Below are positions 28,416-40,195 of a stretch of DNA of 64,000 nucleotides, in pieces. Under the pieces are notes generated by a model. That model saw nothing but the letters and a program-made list of their open reading frames with translations, ran no database searches and was not told the DNA's origin. Position 1 is the first letter of the stretch, and every line of letters starts with the position of its first letter. Both the position numbers and the translations under genes were made by a program. The stretch comes from Clavelina lepadiformis (taxonomy: Eukaryota; Chordata; Ascidiacea; Aplousobranchia; Clavelinidae): assembly GCF_947623445.1 (NCBI RefSeq), contig NC_135242.1, forward strand, positions 5,456,001-5,520,000. Reading direction: 5' to 3'.

Positions 28416-30441
28416 ATGCCGTCAATTGCTGTGGGCTCGATTTTCGCTGCCACCCTGTGCCTACTGGTAGTTGCAAGTCCTGAAACTAGTACAGCAACAT
28501 TAGATGATGCAACTACTGACTCACCGACAATTGATCCGTCGATAACACTGGAAGGAAAGTGTGTTGTCGTTTGTGACGCCACATCGCTGGCATCAATCCA
28601 AAGGAACAATGAGTATTCGTCTCGATCTGTCGGATTAACGAGGAAAATCGCCTTCTCCGCAGCGAGACGCACGAGCAACGTCGATTATTTTTCGCCCGAA
28701 TCGGCCGACCGTAGGGTGGTGAAATTCGACCAAGTTCTGGTAAACATCGGCAATGCTTTTGATATGCATGAAAGTACCTTCAAGCCAGTTGTTGGTGGAG
28801 TTTATTCGTTTTCCTTCACGATTGTTAAGGTGTATAATAAATACTCTTTAACGGTTGCGTTAACGGTAAGTTAAAACGTTAATGCTTAACTTGAAACATG
28901 TACAGTTTGTGATGAAAGTATGTCGTATAACGTAAGCTAATATGCTTCATTAAAACAATAAACAATTACTGTATATATACTGTTAGTATGTAGTAAAAAA
29001 GCAGAATTTTACATGGCACTCTGGAGTTAACTTTTGTTTTTAAATTCTCTATAGAAGCTTTCGCAAGCATTAGCTTGCTTCATCAGGTGTGCTGTAATAG
29101 GATATGATGAATGCACTGTAGCCTACTGTACTTAATTTTGTAACATTTACAACTAATATTTCATTAACGTCATTTATTGAAAGCATGAATTTTTTGCCTC
29201 AATAATGTTAGCCAATTTAGTTATATGAATGATAATTAATTTATAAGCATTTAGCAATTCTTGTGTTTAATTATTAGTTATTACATATAATTAGGCCAGG
29301 TTTAAACGCTTTTTTGCCAACTTCATTTATATGAAGCTTTATTACTTATTAGCAGGGTTGCCATACCGTCCTTATTTCTAAGATTTGTCCTTATTTTGAA
29401 GGTCCTTGTCTTAGAAAATGTTTTTTTCCTTTTTTCTAAGAAATGTCCTTATTTTCACTTGCGTCCTTATTTTCGTCTTATTTTTAGGGCAGAGGTTCGT
29501 ATTTTGGGCATTTTGACACCTTTAGTATACCATTTTGTACCAAAGAGATACAAAATTTAAAAACATGCAGATAGTGTCACGTTGTTTTTTTGTTTTTTTG
29601 TTAGGAACATTGGTTGCTTTCTCCTGTTGTGCATTTTTTAAAGTGATATTCGTCTTTCGTTTCCTAGTCGTGCTTATTTTTGAGTTGAGACCGATGGCAA
29701 CCCTGCTTATTAGTATAAAAATATAGCCTGTTACAATCACGTGTATTGTCTCTTTTGCTGTTTAGAACGTTTGTTCTTAAAACCTTTTTGGTCTATCGGT
29801 CTAAGCGTTGATATATCAATATTAAATTAATATTATTACCGGAATATGTTTAAGATGGTTCGAATAATTTCAACAAAAAAAAGTTACCGTATCTTTTTCA
29901 TACTTATATTGCCTTAGTCTTATCCCATTTCATGATGACGATGATGATCATCATTCCAAACGATTTGAAATTCGCTGCCGTGATGTTGATCCTATCCCTT
30001 TGATGAAATTACTAACTTATGAACACCTTGTTTAACATCCTATATTTGCTTTCATCAAAGTATACTGCATGAATACAAAATTAAGTGATCGCCTCATGTG
30101 GCACAATTATTTTTGTTTTCAACAAATGTCCAAAAAAGTGTTTGTGACAACACCACACGTTCAAAGAAAAAAGAATGCTATGTAATTCTGATTGCGTTTA
30201 GCAATTTACTAACAAAATAATCACGATATTATTTTCTTTATTTGTGTAGGTCAATGGCAATCCTGTGTTTGTCGCATATGCCGATGGCAATAAAGCCGAT
30301 CACGAATTGGCGCAAAACGGTGGTCTTTTTCGTTTAAATCCGGGAGATCAGGTGAAGATAGAAGTGTTGGAAGGAGATCTAAATACTGGATGGCAAGATT
30401 CCACCTTTTCCGGTTACTTACTTTACCAAGATGATTTTTAA
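28416..30441 (+). CDS. Cerebellin-like secreted C1q-domain protein (2 exons)
   Basis: Exons 28416-28865 and 30250-30441; 213 residues, junction phase 0. I chose the ATG at 28416 because it directly precedes a good signal peptide (PSIAVGSIFAATLCLLVVAS); an in-frame ATG at 28395 would add 7 residues. A short acidic/Thr-rich linker leads to LEGKCVVVCD with cysteines at 49 and 53, the same C-x3-C motif that in vertebrate cerebellins links subunits. The C1q domain covers about 76-213: KIAFSAAR, VKFDQVLVNIGNAFD, GVYSFSFTIVKVYNK and a terminal STFSGYLLYQDDF. Cerebellins are trimer/hexamer-forming secreted synaptic organisers binding neurexin and GluD; whether this protein does so is inference. The intron carries a hAT-type MITE and a hammerhead-like motif. 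Confidence 0.92.
29050..29092 (-). ncRNA. Hammerhead-ribozyme-like core
   Basis: On the minus strand: CTGATGA, then a self-complementary stem II (gcaagc, loop taat, gcttgc), then GAAA. This is the invariant hammerhead core in the right order. Stem III and the cleavage site downstream (gcttctatagag) are only partly convincing. It is probably a relic of a retroelement of the Penelope or retrozyme kind. A decayed version is at 60987-61020. Confidence 0.45.
29353..29705. mobile_element. hAT-superfamily MITE with perfect 8-bp TSD
   Basis: 353 bp bounded by cagggttgccataccgtcc and its near inverted complement ending ggcaaccctg. The 8-bp duplication cttattag is exact on both sides (29345-29352 and 29706-29713). 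CAGGG termini and 8-bp TSDs are typical of hAT. It sits in the intron of the cerebellin-like gene and has no transposase. Confidence 0.9.
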
Positions 30442-31797
30442 TAGTTCATAATATCTATAAATTTTGAATCTCGGTTATTTTGCTGATCTTTCTTAAACGG
30501 ATTGGTCGGATGAAATATCAGTGAACAACAATCAGAAATTGCACATTATACTACGAGATAAGGTTAAGGTTTTGCGCTTTTGTTTTTTTTTGTATTACAA
30601 TACGTGTATTACTGCAGTAATACCATTTTGTCGCAATTTTAAACGTGTTTAATGCAATATTTCTATTTCCTTATCGATAATAACAATCGCAACACAGCAA
30701 GGTGGATGAAGCATTATTTAAAATATGTGTGACTCTAATTTCTCCTTTGAAGAATTACGAGAGAACGAGACCCATGCTGTTCTTGTTTCGATTGTATATT
30801 TTACGCTTTTGCAATTTTCAATGATGAACCAAGCTGTTGCAATTAATACAACGAATGCAGATATCTGTATAATGTATTGAGAAAACTAACATATATGCTG
30901 TACCGAACTGTTACGATTAATACGTATACTCTAATGAATTAATTGTAATTAAAGTAATTCATGTAATGTATTAAACATAACTTTCAAAGAAGCTATCTTT
31001 AATTAATTAGGTTTGAAAGACCCATGAGGTTCGCACAAACCACAGTAACGTAAACCGGGTGAGTTTTGCTCTAAATGAACCGAGATAACCAACTACATTT
31101 GGGAATGAATTTAAAATAACTGTGGCATGAATAATGAATGCGTCATCACTGGTCAATAATGAGCGCTATACACAAACTGACACGATGATGTATGTGTTTA
31201 TCTAATCAAAATAAATAATTAAAACGGTTCAATTTATGTGCGCATGCGATGTACTTCTGTACTTTCCCAGGCCTAAATGGGAAAGTACAGAACAGATCGC
31301 AAATACAGATGACTTTTTTCGGTTATCTTATTTGCTGATTTGTTGGCCTTAAAACGTGCTTTATAACTTATTGTGTACGTGGGGTTTCTATATACTACTG
31401 TACCTATATTCCTTACGCTTGATGATATTGACTTTGACTTTCATATGTTTTGATGAAGACAAGTATTTGTTAAAGTCAAGAATTATGTGCTTCATACGTA
31501 TTTCTATAAACAACTTTTTCTTTGAAATTGAATAACGAATTACACCAGATCGGCAAAATGAACAAAACTATTTTATCCTAGTCCAATCAGTGATCCAGAA
31601 AATACAGAGTGTTACGTAATAGAACCTAATTATGAAACATAATAGCAATGTTTTTGCGGTGTTATTCACTTCTAATACTGTATAAATATGTGATATCTTT
31701 AGTTATAAAAGTAAGCCAAAATGTGAATTCAACGCAATTCTAAATTAAGTTAAACAATCAGCATAACTGCAATGAACCGATTCAATATTGCCTCACC
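30442..31797. other. Intergenic stretch with one hairpin
   Basis: No gene seen. Contains a perfect 15-bp stem at 31255-31292 (ttctgtactttccca, an 8-nt loop, then tgggaaagtacagaa). Confidence 0.6.
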
Positions 31798-34700
31798 ATG
31801 TACAATAAACTGGTTAGCCGCCTAAAAAGAGGTTGCAAGAATGCAAAGGACACGGCCCGTTTTATACGAACGCGTAATAACGGAGCAGAGGCAGTCCAGC
31901 AAGGTTTCTCGCACTCATCTGATCGGGGCTTATGTGACAAACAGGATCAACAACATCTTTCCGTCGACAAAAGCGTTCTTCGTAAGGATGAAGTAGAAAC
32001 CTCGCAAAGTGGATCTGTGGTTGACGTCGAACAGATATTACGAAACGGTAGGTGTCAAAAATTTCTTGAAGAAAGTTGTGTTTCTTCGAAGTCGCTCAAG
32101 TCCTCAATATACACTCATTTGTAACAGAAACTTTGATTTGGATTTTATAACTAGCTTAGCCTTTATTTTCTTATGTTTGGGCACAAAGTTTATAGTAGAA
32201 GTTTCTTATGGCCTCTTGATTTTAATTAACCATTAACTTGTTTCGAATTAAAGTTGACACAACATAGCACATGCCGAACTACCGCTCGTTTTCAGTGAAA
32301 ATAATAAAATTGAAATTTACTGCTACTTTATTTATACAAACTTATACATGTCCCATATAAACCAACGCAACACACAGCTGATTGTGCTAAAAACAAACGA
32401 AAAACTATTGGCTTTAATTTGGCCTTATGCCAAGGTTCCTGAGCTTTCCGAAAGGAGGGTTCCATAGAATTTCTTAAAAGTTGTTTTCACAAGAATTTAT
32501 TATATTACAGTATAGTTCACGCACTTTCTAAATACTGTACCAAAAGGTAATTTGTGTAACTATCACTGTAATGTACGGAATGTAACTTCTGTTAGCAATG
32601 TAACTTACAATGTAATTAACGTAGCTAATGCAACCACCGGCAGGCTATATTATTAGTTTTTGTAATGATTCGCTTTTTATAACGCTTTTATAGCATTTTG
32701 GTATAGATAAGAGGAAAATAAATGTACGTAATATAACGCATATCCGAAATGCAACGAATAACCTACAGGTAATCAGCTATATCAACAAAGAAATATACTG
32801 CAATACAGCTTAAATTAAATGTAACCTGTACTTATTGCTAATTGCTGAGGCAGCAGTTATATTGTACTTACTGCTTACATGTTTGCTAAACGGCAATAAA
32901 CTTTAAATAAAGTGGGTAAGTGACCATTTCACCGTAAGGTTAGGAGAATAGGTACATACAAAATGTTGATTTAAGCTTTTTGGGGTTAATTGAGATTAGA
33001 TTTAACTTCGAAAGAAGATTTAAATTATAAGGCTTAGGTTATTATGTTATATATATGCTACTTAATAAAGTTCGAAGATTTTTTGTAAAACGTTTGCAAC
33101 TTTGTATATAGACACTATAATATAATTGAAATAATGTTCGTTCATTTATTAAAATTACCTTTTTAAACTTTTATTGGTATTATTATTATTAGCTACAATT
33201 AGTTATATAATTACATAGTTTTTGTAATGCAACAGCCATAGCTTTTATTCGCTGCGTTCCGGATACTTGTTTTATTACGTGTTTTCGTTGCAGCTATACA
33301 GTTGTAGATAGGGGCTAAACGATGCGCATTTCCAACAATGAGGAATCGTTCAGGCTCTAGAGCAAGAACTTTCAACCGCTTTGGGCAGAAACTTGCAAAA
33401 CCAAAGTAACGAGAGTGTTAGGACCGAACCCGGAAAAATTGATATCAAATATGCTGATATAGGAACAGAAATTAGTGCGGCATGAGGATATACTGTGTGC
33501 CAATGAAAATGCGAAATTGTGTAATATAGCTAGTGTGTGATCTATCACAAAAAATAAAACCACAACAAAAGTTATAGCATGCAGATGCTGCTATTTTGCC
33601 AATTATTCCGGCCGTAGGATAATAATGTTAAACTCATCAACAACGCACTTTGAATAAATCCGTCTTGGGTGCCACGACCTGGAGAGCGTAAGACAACACT
33701 GAACAAAATCAAGCACCAATATAGAATTACTTAGTGTTTTAAAACAACGTTTGTTAAAATTGTTAATAACTTAAATAAGGTCTTGTAGGATAAAATTGCA
33801 CAACTTTTAAATTAGAATGAAATATTTTTCTGTGCGATTTAGTAATCTCGTGAAATGTTTTTCCTTAAAAACCATTCCATCTTCAGCTAATTCATCTTCA
33901 GAATCGTCATGGCTTAGCTTGATCAACAGCAATAATTACAAAAATTGGCTAAAGACTAGCCTCGCCCTTCGGTAAGTCATCGATGTAATAAGCTTAGGTG
34001 TAGAAAAAAACATTGGTGATATGCCTCTTTCATCTATTTCTAGATTTGCCTGTGATTTTGTTTCCCCGGTTTTAGAAGATATTGTACGAAAAATGCATTT
34101 TGACCTGTTACGTAAAAATGGATACCAAGCACTCAGCTCAATGACCTCTTTAAAACGGTATCAAGTTTGGATAAAGTATTCTATTCAATATTGCTAGTAC
34201 TTTAAGGGCAATTCACGTTTTAAAGACATGCACGCATTGATCTTGAAAAAGAATTCCAGGGTGCAGTATAAGTTGCAGCAGCAGCAGATAGCCAGTATAG
34301 TCTGGTTTCTGTTGCAAACGGTTATCTTTGCTTGTCAAAATGCTAATGTTGTTCAGAAAAAAAGTTTCCGAGAGCAGTTTATTACATAAATGGATGAGAA
34401 GTGTTCTGGATCTTCACAGGCATCCTCCATCTTTTGGTGAAGTCCTGCGAGTTAGTGATGTTACCAAGTGGCCGACGTATGAAGGAGCTTGGGAGATTGC
34501 AAAAGTGAGTGATTTGTTTTGGACATTCCTACTTTGCAGTCGCACTATGAATACACCAGACAATAGAACATCAAAGAATTTATTTCTAAGCAGATCCTGA
34601 TAACTGGATATACTGTACATAACAGTTATGTTTAATTAAGCCAACACAACATATTCGTTACACAAAAATTTGATCAAAGCAGGAAAAACAATAAGGGTCG

Positions 34701-37700
34701 TATTATGTTGTTGGTGTAACGGCAGGAATGATGTTCATGGCATAATCGTTTTGCTCCTTTTGCTTCCCATGGCAGTTTGTGACTTTATTACGTTAAACAA
34801 AGGCTTCATGAACAATGATATAGTTGGTATGGTCTCACTTTCATATTTACTTCATGTAGGTTTTTATGGCACGAGGTTACAGGAGTGGGGAAGCCGGAGC
34901 AACATCGCCAGGATCCTTCGATTCGTCGGCATTGTTGAATTTTATGTACAAGTGTCGTCAAGCGGATGGTTGTGTCAGTGATCTTCAGTTGGTCAAAAAT
35001 ATGATACAGGTTTGTATTTTTTCAGTAACAATCCTTTGAGTAAAATTTCGATATTCATGTTTTTTGAAGTTTTGCAAATACTATTCTCATTCTATCTGAA
35101 CTTTATTCTTGTTTAAAGCTTGCGAGAATAGACAATATATATATACTTGGATGTATTTATACTTTCTTCATTAGAAATGATCCGTTTCAGGTTAGGAATC
35201 GCACAATGCATTGCCCCAGACTGGAGTTTAATGATCACGAATTTGATGAAAACTTTGAAAGTATTTTTGCCTTACTGCAGGATGAGAAACTTCAAAGTCA
35301 TGCTATAAAATACCCCGAATCGCAAGGCATATTAGAAAGTCTTGTAAAAGTATGGAGCTTTAATGACGAGCACATAAAATAGGATGAAACTATAAAGGTA
35401 AGACAGCTATTCAAATAAAAATTTTGTGCAAACTGTTCGACAGATGAAAGAGTCCAACCTGAATATCAATTCATCTGCAAAACTAACACTGAACTTATTT
35501 CGAGAGGATTTATGGGAAAATGCCGAGTGTTCAAATCCAAACCCATCGGGCAGCACTTACTTGGTATATACACTGCAATAAAATCAAATGTTCTATTAAA
35601 TGTGTAGTATACTGTAAAAGAATCCAAAATTAACGCAATCTATTTATAGTCTTTGAAACAACTTGTCAACAATATACTTACCTTGCCTGAGGCAAATGTT
35701 TCTTTTTCTTCTCTTAATTATCAATTGGGTTCGTTGGAAGCGAAAATATGTGGAAGTCTACAGAACTCGCAGAACACGATACGAAAAGTGTCAAAACAGG
35801 TCAGTGTGTTTATAACAACCGATTAAAAAGCCTTCTCCATAAGAATGAGAATTTTTAACTTTTGAAACTTTTAGTTTCAAAGTTTAACTTCAAATTTTCT
35901 GTACTGCAGGTTACCCGAATGAATAGTGAGTTAAGCCAGCTTCGAAATGTGTTGAGCCAAACCCCATCACCAGAAGCGCTGCATGAACAAAGTCAAGATG
36001 TACAACAGAAGCGAGCGTTGGAAATAATGACACAAAAACCGAGACAGACAAATGTCAATGGCAATGGTCGTTCCAGTCACTTATCTTCATTGGTTGCCCA
36101 AAACGATATTTTCAAACACTACAAAGAATTCAATAGCGGTTATTCGTTTTTACCAAGCAACTGGAAATATGACCAAAGCACTGGCACTGCATTTGGTGAG
36201 AACTTGTCCTAATAACTAACGCCATAATATTTCCATTAACAGAAATCAAAGTAATAACCTGGTATGCTTTGAACGGTTAAAGGTATAGAGTTAGGTCAAG
36301 ATGTTTGTGACAAATCATGATTACTTAGGGTCACAAGTTTATTTAGCGCAAACAGTGTATAATCATAACCTAAAAATATAAATTTCAGGAAAAAACTCAT
36401 TCAACAAAAAGCTTTCTCCAAACGAAAGTTTTTCCTCTGGATCCTTGTTTAGCTCTTGGAAAAGCACTGCAGTTTTTAGAGGAAATCAAAATAAATTGCA
36501 CCTTTGTCAATCAGAACGTTTGCTGCATTGTCACACTGCAGCAACATTTGACAATCATGCAAAGGGTGCAAATAGTGCGCACAGGGAAACAAAACGTAAC
36601 AGCCGCACTTCACAACTACTTACCCTCAAACGCAGCGCTAGTTATGGAATAGAGACTTCAGACGCTAAGCGCGGTAGATTTGATGACGGAAACGACAAGG
36701 ACGACACAAAAAACAGGAAAATTAATTCGAAAATTCATCAACCTTCCTCGTTGGTAGTAACGCAGGTAGTTAGCTAAGTTTTGCTGAGTTTAATAAACGT
36801 TTGTAAATCCGCTTTTGAGCATTACCTTATTCCTTTACGAAGGATAAGAAACCTTTTAAGTCCGGAGGTGGAGGTGGAGGTGGAAGTGGGAGTAATATCA
36901 CCGGGATGCAAGAGAAATTGCAAAACTATCTTCGTTTACAGGTTTGTGCCTGTCATCAACTTGGGATGTCATATTTTTATTTTCCGTGTTTTACCGTGCA
37001 CTATAGGGTGAAGATCGCGAACTTTCGTTCATCGTGGAGAAAGATGCAAGTTTCAAGTATCACAGTACGGTAAAATTTATTTCAAACTACGCTTTAACGT
37101 CGTCTGTGTTGTGCGCAAGCAGTAAGGAAGCGGAACAACAAGCAGCTGTTGAAGTAAGTGATAGCTCTATTCATCGGGCGAAAATTTCTAAGTCTTCGGG
37201 TTTTACCGAGTGCCATATTTGGCAAGCATTAGCATAGATTAATATTAATCGATTAATCGCTTTCACCTAGGCCCTAAACTGGATCGGATGCCCCTACATT
37301 CACGATGTAAATAACGCCAAAGTCTCATTTGATAACTCCTGCCTAGCAATCATTGGAAGGGGTCCAACCTATACAACGTCCAGCGTGGGTAAACAGCTCC
37401 ACATTTCGTTGGTACAACTTTATAACAACAGTTACATCTCAACCATTGGCGCAGAAAGCATCTTGCCAGACAACAGACTATACTTAAAAGTAAACATACT
37501 GTTTTCTGTGGCATTAATTTTTTCTAAACTTTTTATCCCATACAAGACTGAGCAAAGTAATGTTTTAATATAATGTATTCAAGGAATGCTATAAAAGTTT
37601 CGATTGCAAAGTGGACACTGAAAGTTTGGTGGCTAAAGCAGCCCTCGAAAAACTGGATGTTAACACCGCCGACGTTGCTGACTACAAACGTATGACATTT

Positions 37701-38946
37701 CAATAACTTTTAACAGTGAACTGTACAAAATCGTACGTTTCTTTTTATTTGCCTATTTATTTTATTTTTATTAATTTGGTTCGCAAGTCAAGTGAGACTC
37801 TATCGACACTTAGCAGGCAAATAAATAAAAACGTATGATTTCGCGCGTAACTGAATAAAAAAATTGTGTAGCCTAATCATTACATTTATCCAAATGAAGA
37901 TACAAGTTTCAATAATAGTAAAAGGTGACTAATGAGTCATGACGTTCAAAGAATCCTTGATCATTTAAGTTAAATACGCTCTGCTCCCGGAGAAAAAACA
38001 ATAAAAAATTCTTCTATTGTTTTCGTGTATCGTTTATAGACGCTTTAGGCAGCATTTGCCTAGCAGCCGGGGCAACACTTCCTGTTTACGAAACAAACAC
38101 TGTCAGCGAAAGTGGAAAGCTGTGTCGCTCAAGCACTGTGCGAACGTACATTCGAGATTTTTTGTTATTTGACAAGAGCCGGGAAGGGGAAGGGGAAGGC
38201 CCCGAAGACCTGTCTCTGGAAAGTGACGCATTTTATTTTTGCCGTCCTGAGCCAGACATTATCGAAGCTTACTCCATACAAGTAAACTCTCTCCAACTAA
38301 AATAGAACGTCATGTAAAAGATTATTTTAGTAAAAAAGATATGCCTCAATGAATTAAGTTTGAAACATTTTTTATCGCCTATTAAAAAGACCTTACTTTT
38401 CTTTTACCCAAGCCTCATCGGACACAATTAGCAGCCGAGCAAGATGCGTCTTACACCATCTTGAAATTGTTGAACTGGAGCAGACCCAACTTGAATGCGT
38501 GTCGTGGAAGATATAAGCAGGATCTGAAAACTTACGCAGATAACTTGGATTTAACGTCAGTTTTTCACACGCTGCAGGTATTTTTGGATAGTGTTGTGTG
38601 AAAGTATATCTTACTCTTCTGTGAATATGCTATTTCCTGTACATCAATGATTAATAGCCAACTCATTTGGTTCGTTACTTTACCAATCTTAAACCCCTGT
38701 GTTGAATCTCACACACAATTTGCTGCCTATTATTTACGGGTAGCCGACTGCTTTTAGGTCAAATCCGACGTTGATCTTGTAGAAATGTACAAATGCGTTG
38801 TGTCAAGCAGCTGCCTGAAGGGAACTGAAGAGCCTTTATCGGTATCAAGTGACAGGAAGGGATTTGCAACACCACAAGAAGCGAAAGAATCAGCTGCTAG
38901 AAATGCTTTGATTATGTTAGGCCAAGATGTTGTTAACTCAAGCTAA
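31798..38946 (+). CDS. CXorf38/DUF4559-type HEPN-like domain fused to dsRNA-binding domains (17 exons)
   Basis: Exons: 31798-32047, 33887-33971, 34044-34157, 34357-34504, 34860-35009, 35191-35349, 35444-35563, 35650-35799, 35910-36195, 36389-36765, 36843-36941, 37007-37153, 37271-37489, 37584-37689, 38040-38281, 38413-38577, 38758-38946. The total is 3006 nt, 1001 residues, every phase consistent. About 90-300 matches the CXorf38 family (YKNWLKTSLALR, then AWEIAKVFMARGYRSGE) with R251-N-x3-H256 in VRNRTMHCP, a HEPN-RNase-like motif. About 300-470 is helical. 470-630 is low-complexity and basic, ending in a Gly7 run. dsRBD1, about 633-705: MQEKLQNYLRLQ to SSKEAEQQAAVEALNWI. dsRBD2-like, about 735-790: ends LVAKAALEKL. 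A third degenerate dsRBD ends TQLAAEQDASYTILKLLNW. dsRBD4, about 930-995: FATPQEAKESAARNALIMLG. Function unknown; dsRNA-guided RNA binding or cleavage is inference. Exon 1 is linked by phase only. Confidence 0.85.
36861..36893 (+). repeat. In-frame GGAGGT repeat encoding a Gly linker
   Basis: ggaggtggaggtggaggtgg gives seven consecutive glycines followed by Ser-Gly-Ser, immediately before the first dsRNA-binding domain in exon 11. It is a likely flexible, length-variable linker. Confidence 0.85.
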
Positions 38947-39230
38947 GAAACAAGCAGAATACACATCGAATGTAACTCTGGAATACTAAACTCAACTGTT
39001 CTATTTTTTAAATATCGTCTCATAAGATGTTTTCCTGAAGAGTAGCCTACATTAAAAGATACTTTAGCCTTATGTTGGGGTTCAAACTATTTTTCACAAA
39101 CCTCAGTGAGCTAACTTCAATGTAATATGGCTATGCAGAAAGAAGCTGAAATTCATTTCAATTGTCCAAACTCTGGTTCAATAGGTTCCTGTACGTTACA
39201 CAAGCACAAAACAACTATTGCACGGAGCAT

Positions 39231-39236
39231 AATAAA
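39231..39236 (+). terminator. Polyadenylation signal candidate for the HEPN-like/dsRBD gene
   Basis: AATAAA 285 nt after the stop codon at 38946. The remaining sequence to 40195 shows no gene. Confidence 0.5.
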
Positions 39237-40195
39237 ATCTACCATGCCTAACATCTAAAGATAAACATTTTCAGAAATGAGCAGTAGGTACCGGTACTTA
39301 AATTAAAACTTCCCCATTTTAATGGTAGGTTCAGCAGAAACAAATTCTGTTTCAAGTGGCAATAAACCCAACCGTACGCCCTTTGTATAACGTTGTGTTA
39401 TCGAAGTTCCAATATTTATTGCCACCAGTGCTAAACCACAGGTTCTACTGTAATAAATCGGTCAAAATATAATTCTGACATGACTGGATTGCAGCCAATA
39501 ACGTAATAATGATTGTTACAAAAGAAATTACCGTGAATTAAATAGACAAGAAATGATCTTTGACGTACGTATGTATTTATACGAGTGAATACGATTATAC
39601 TTTTTGCGAGCGAAACGTAACCAGACTACACGATCTTAGGTTCAATAAGAACTTGCAGTATGAATGCGATGAAGGTTTAATGGGAACTTAATTTCCTGCA
39701 GTCGGTCATCTTGGCCTATAATTACGGAAAAATTTTCAAAAGAATGCTTTTATGCAAGAAAAATAAATTCGCTTGTTGTATAAATTGACATATAAGACAT
39801 GTAGATTATTGTGTTCAAAGAAACGAGCTTCAACAACTTGATAGGCCTACACTAAATTCTCCGAAACATCTAACTGTTTAAAAAGAGTAATTGGATACTT
39901 TTCTTCTAAGTACCGGTATCGCATTGACGTAGTACCATGGTACTACCCACCTCCAAACAAATCATCATGCAGCTACATGACAGGTTTCTTTTATCGAGTG
40001 TGAGAAACATGTTAATAGTAGCAACCACATACATGATGAAGCAAAGTTTTCAGAAAAAAATCCAATTTGTAAAAGAAATTTAAGTGTGTCATGAATCACG
40101 ATGTAAGAAGTTTGCATACCACAGTCAAGAATAAAACAAAACAACAACGACATATACTTTAAGATTTTGACAATTACAAGACTTTTATAATTTAT

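Noticed and set aside
29535-29726. Open frame with a signal-like start in the cerebellin intron
   Set aside because: Lies almost entirely inside the hAT-type MITE at 29353-29705, so it is transposon sequence.
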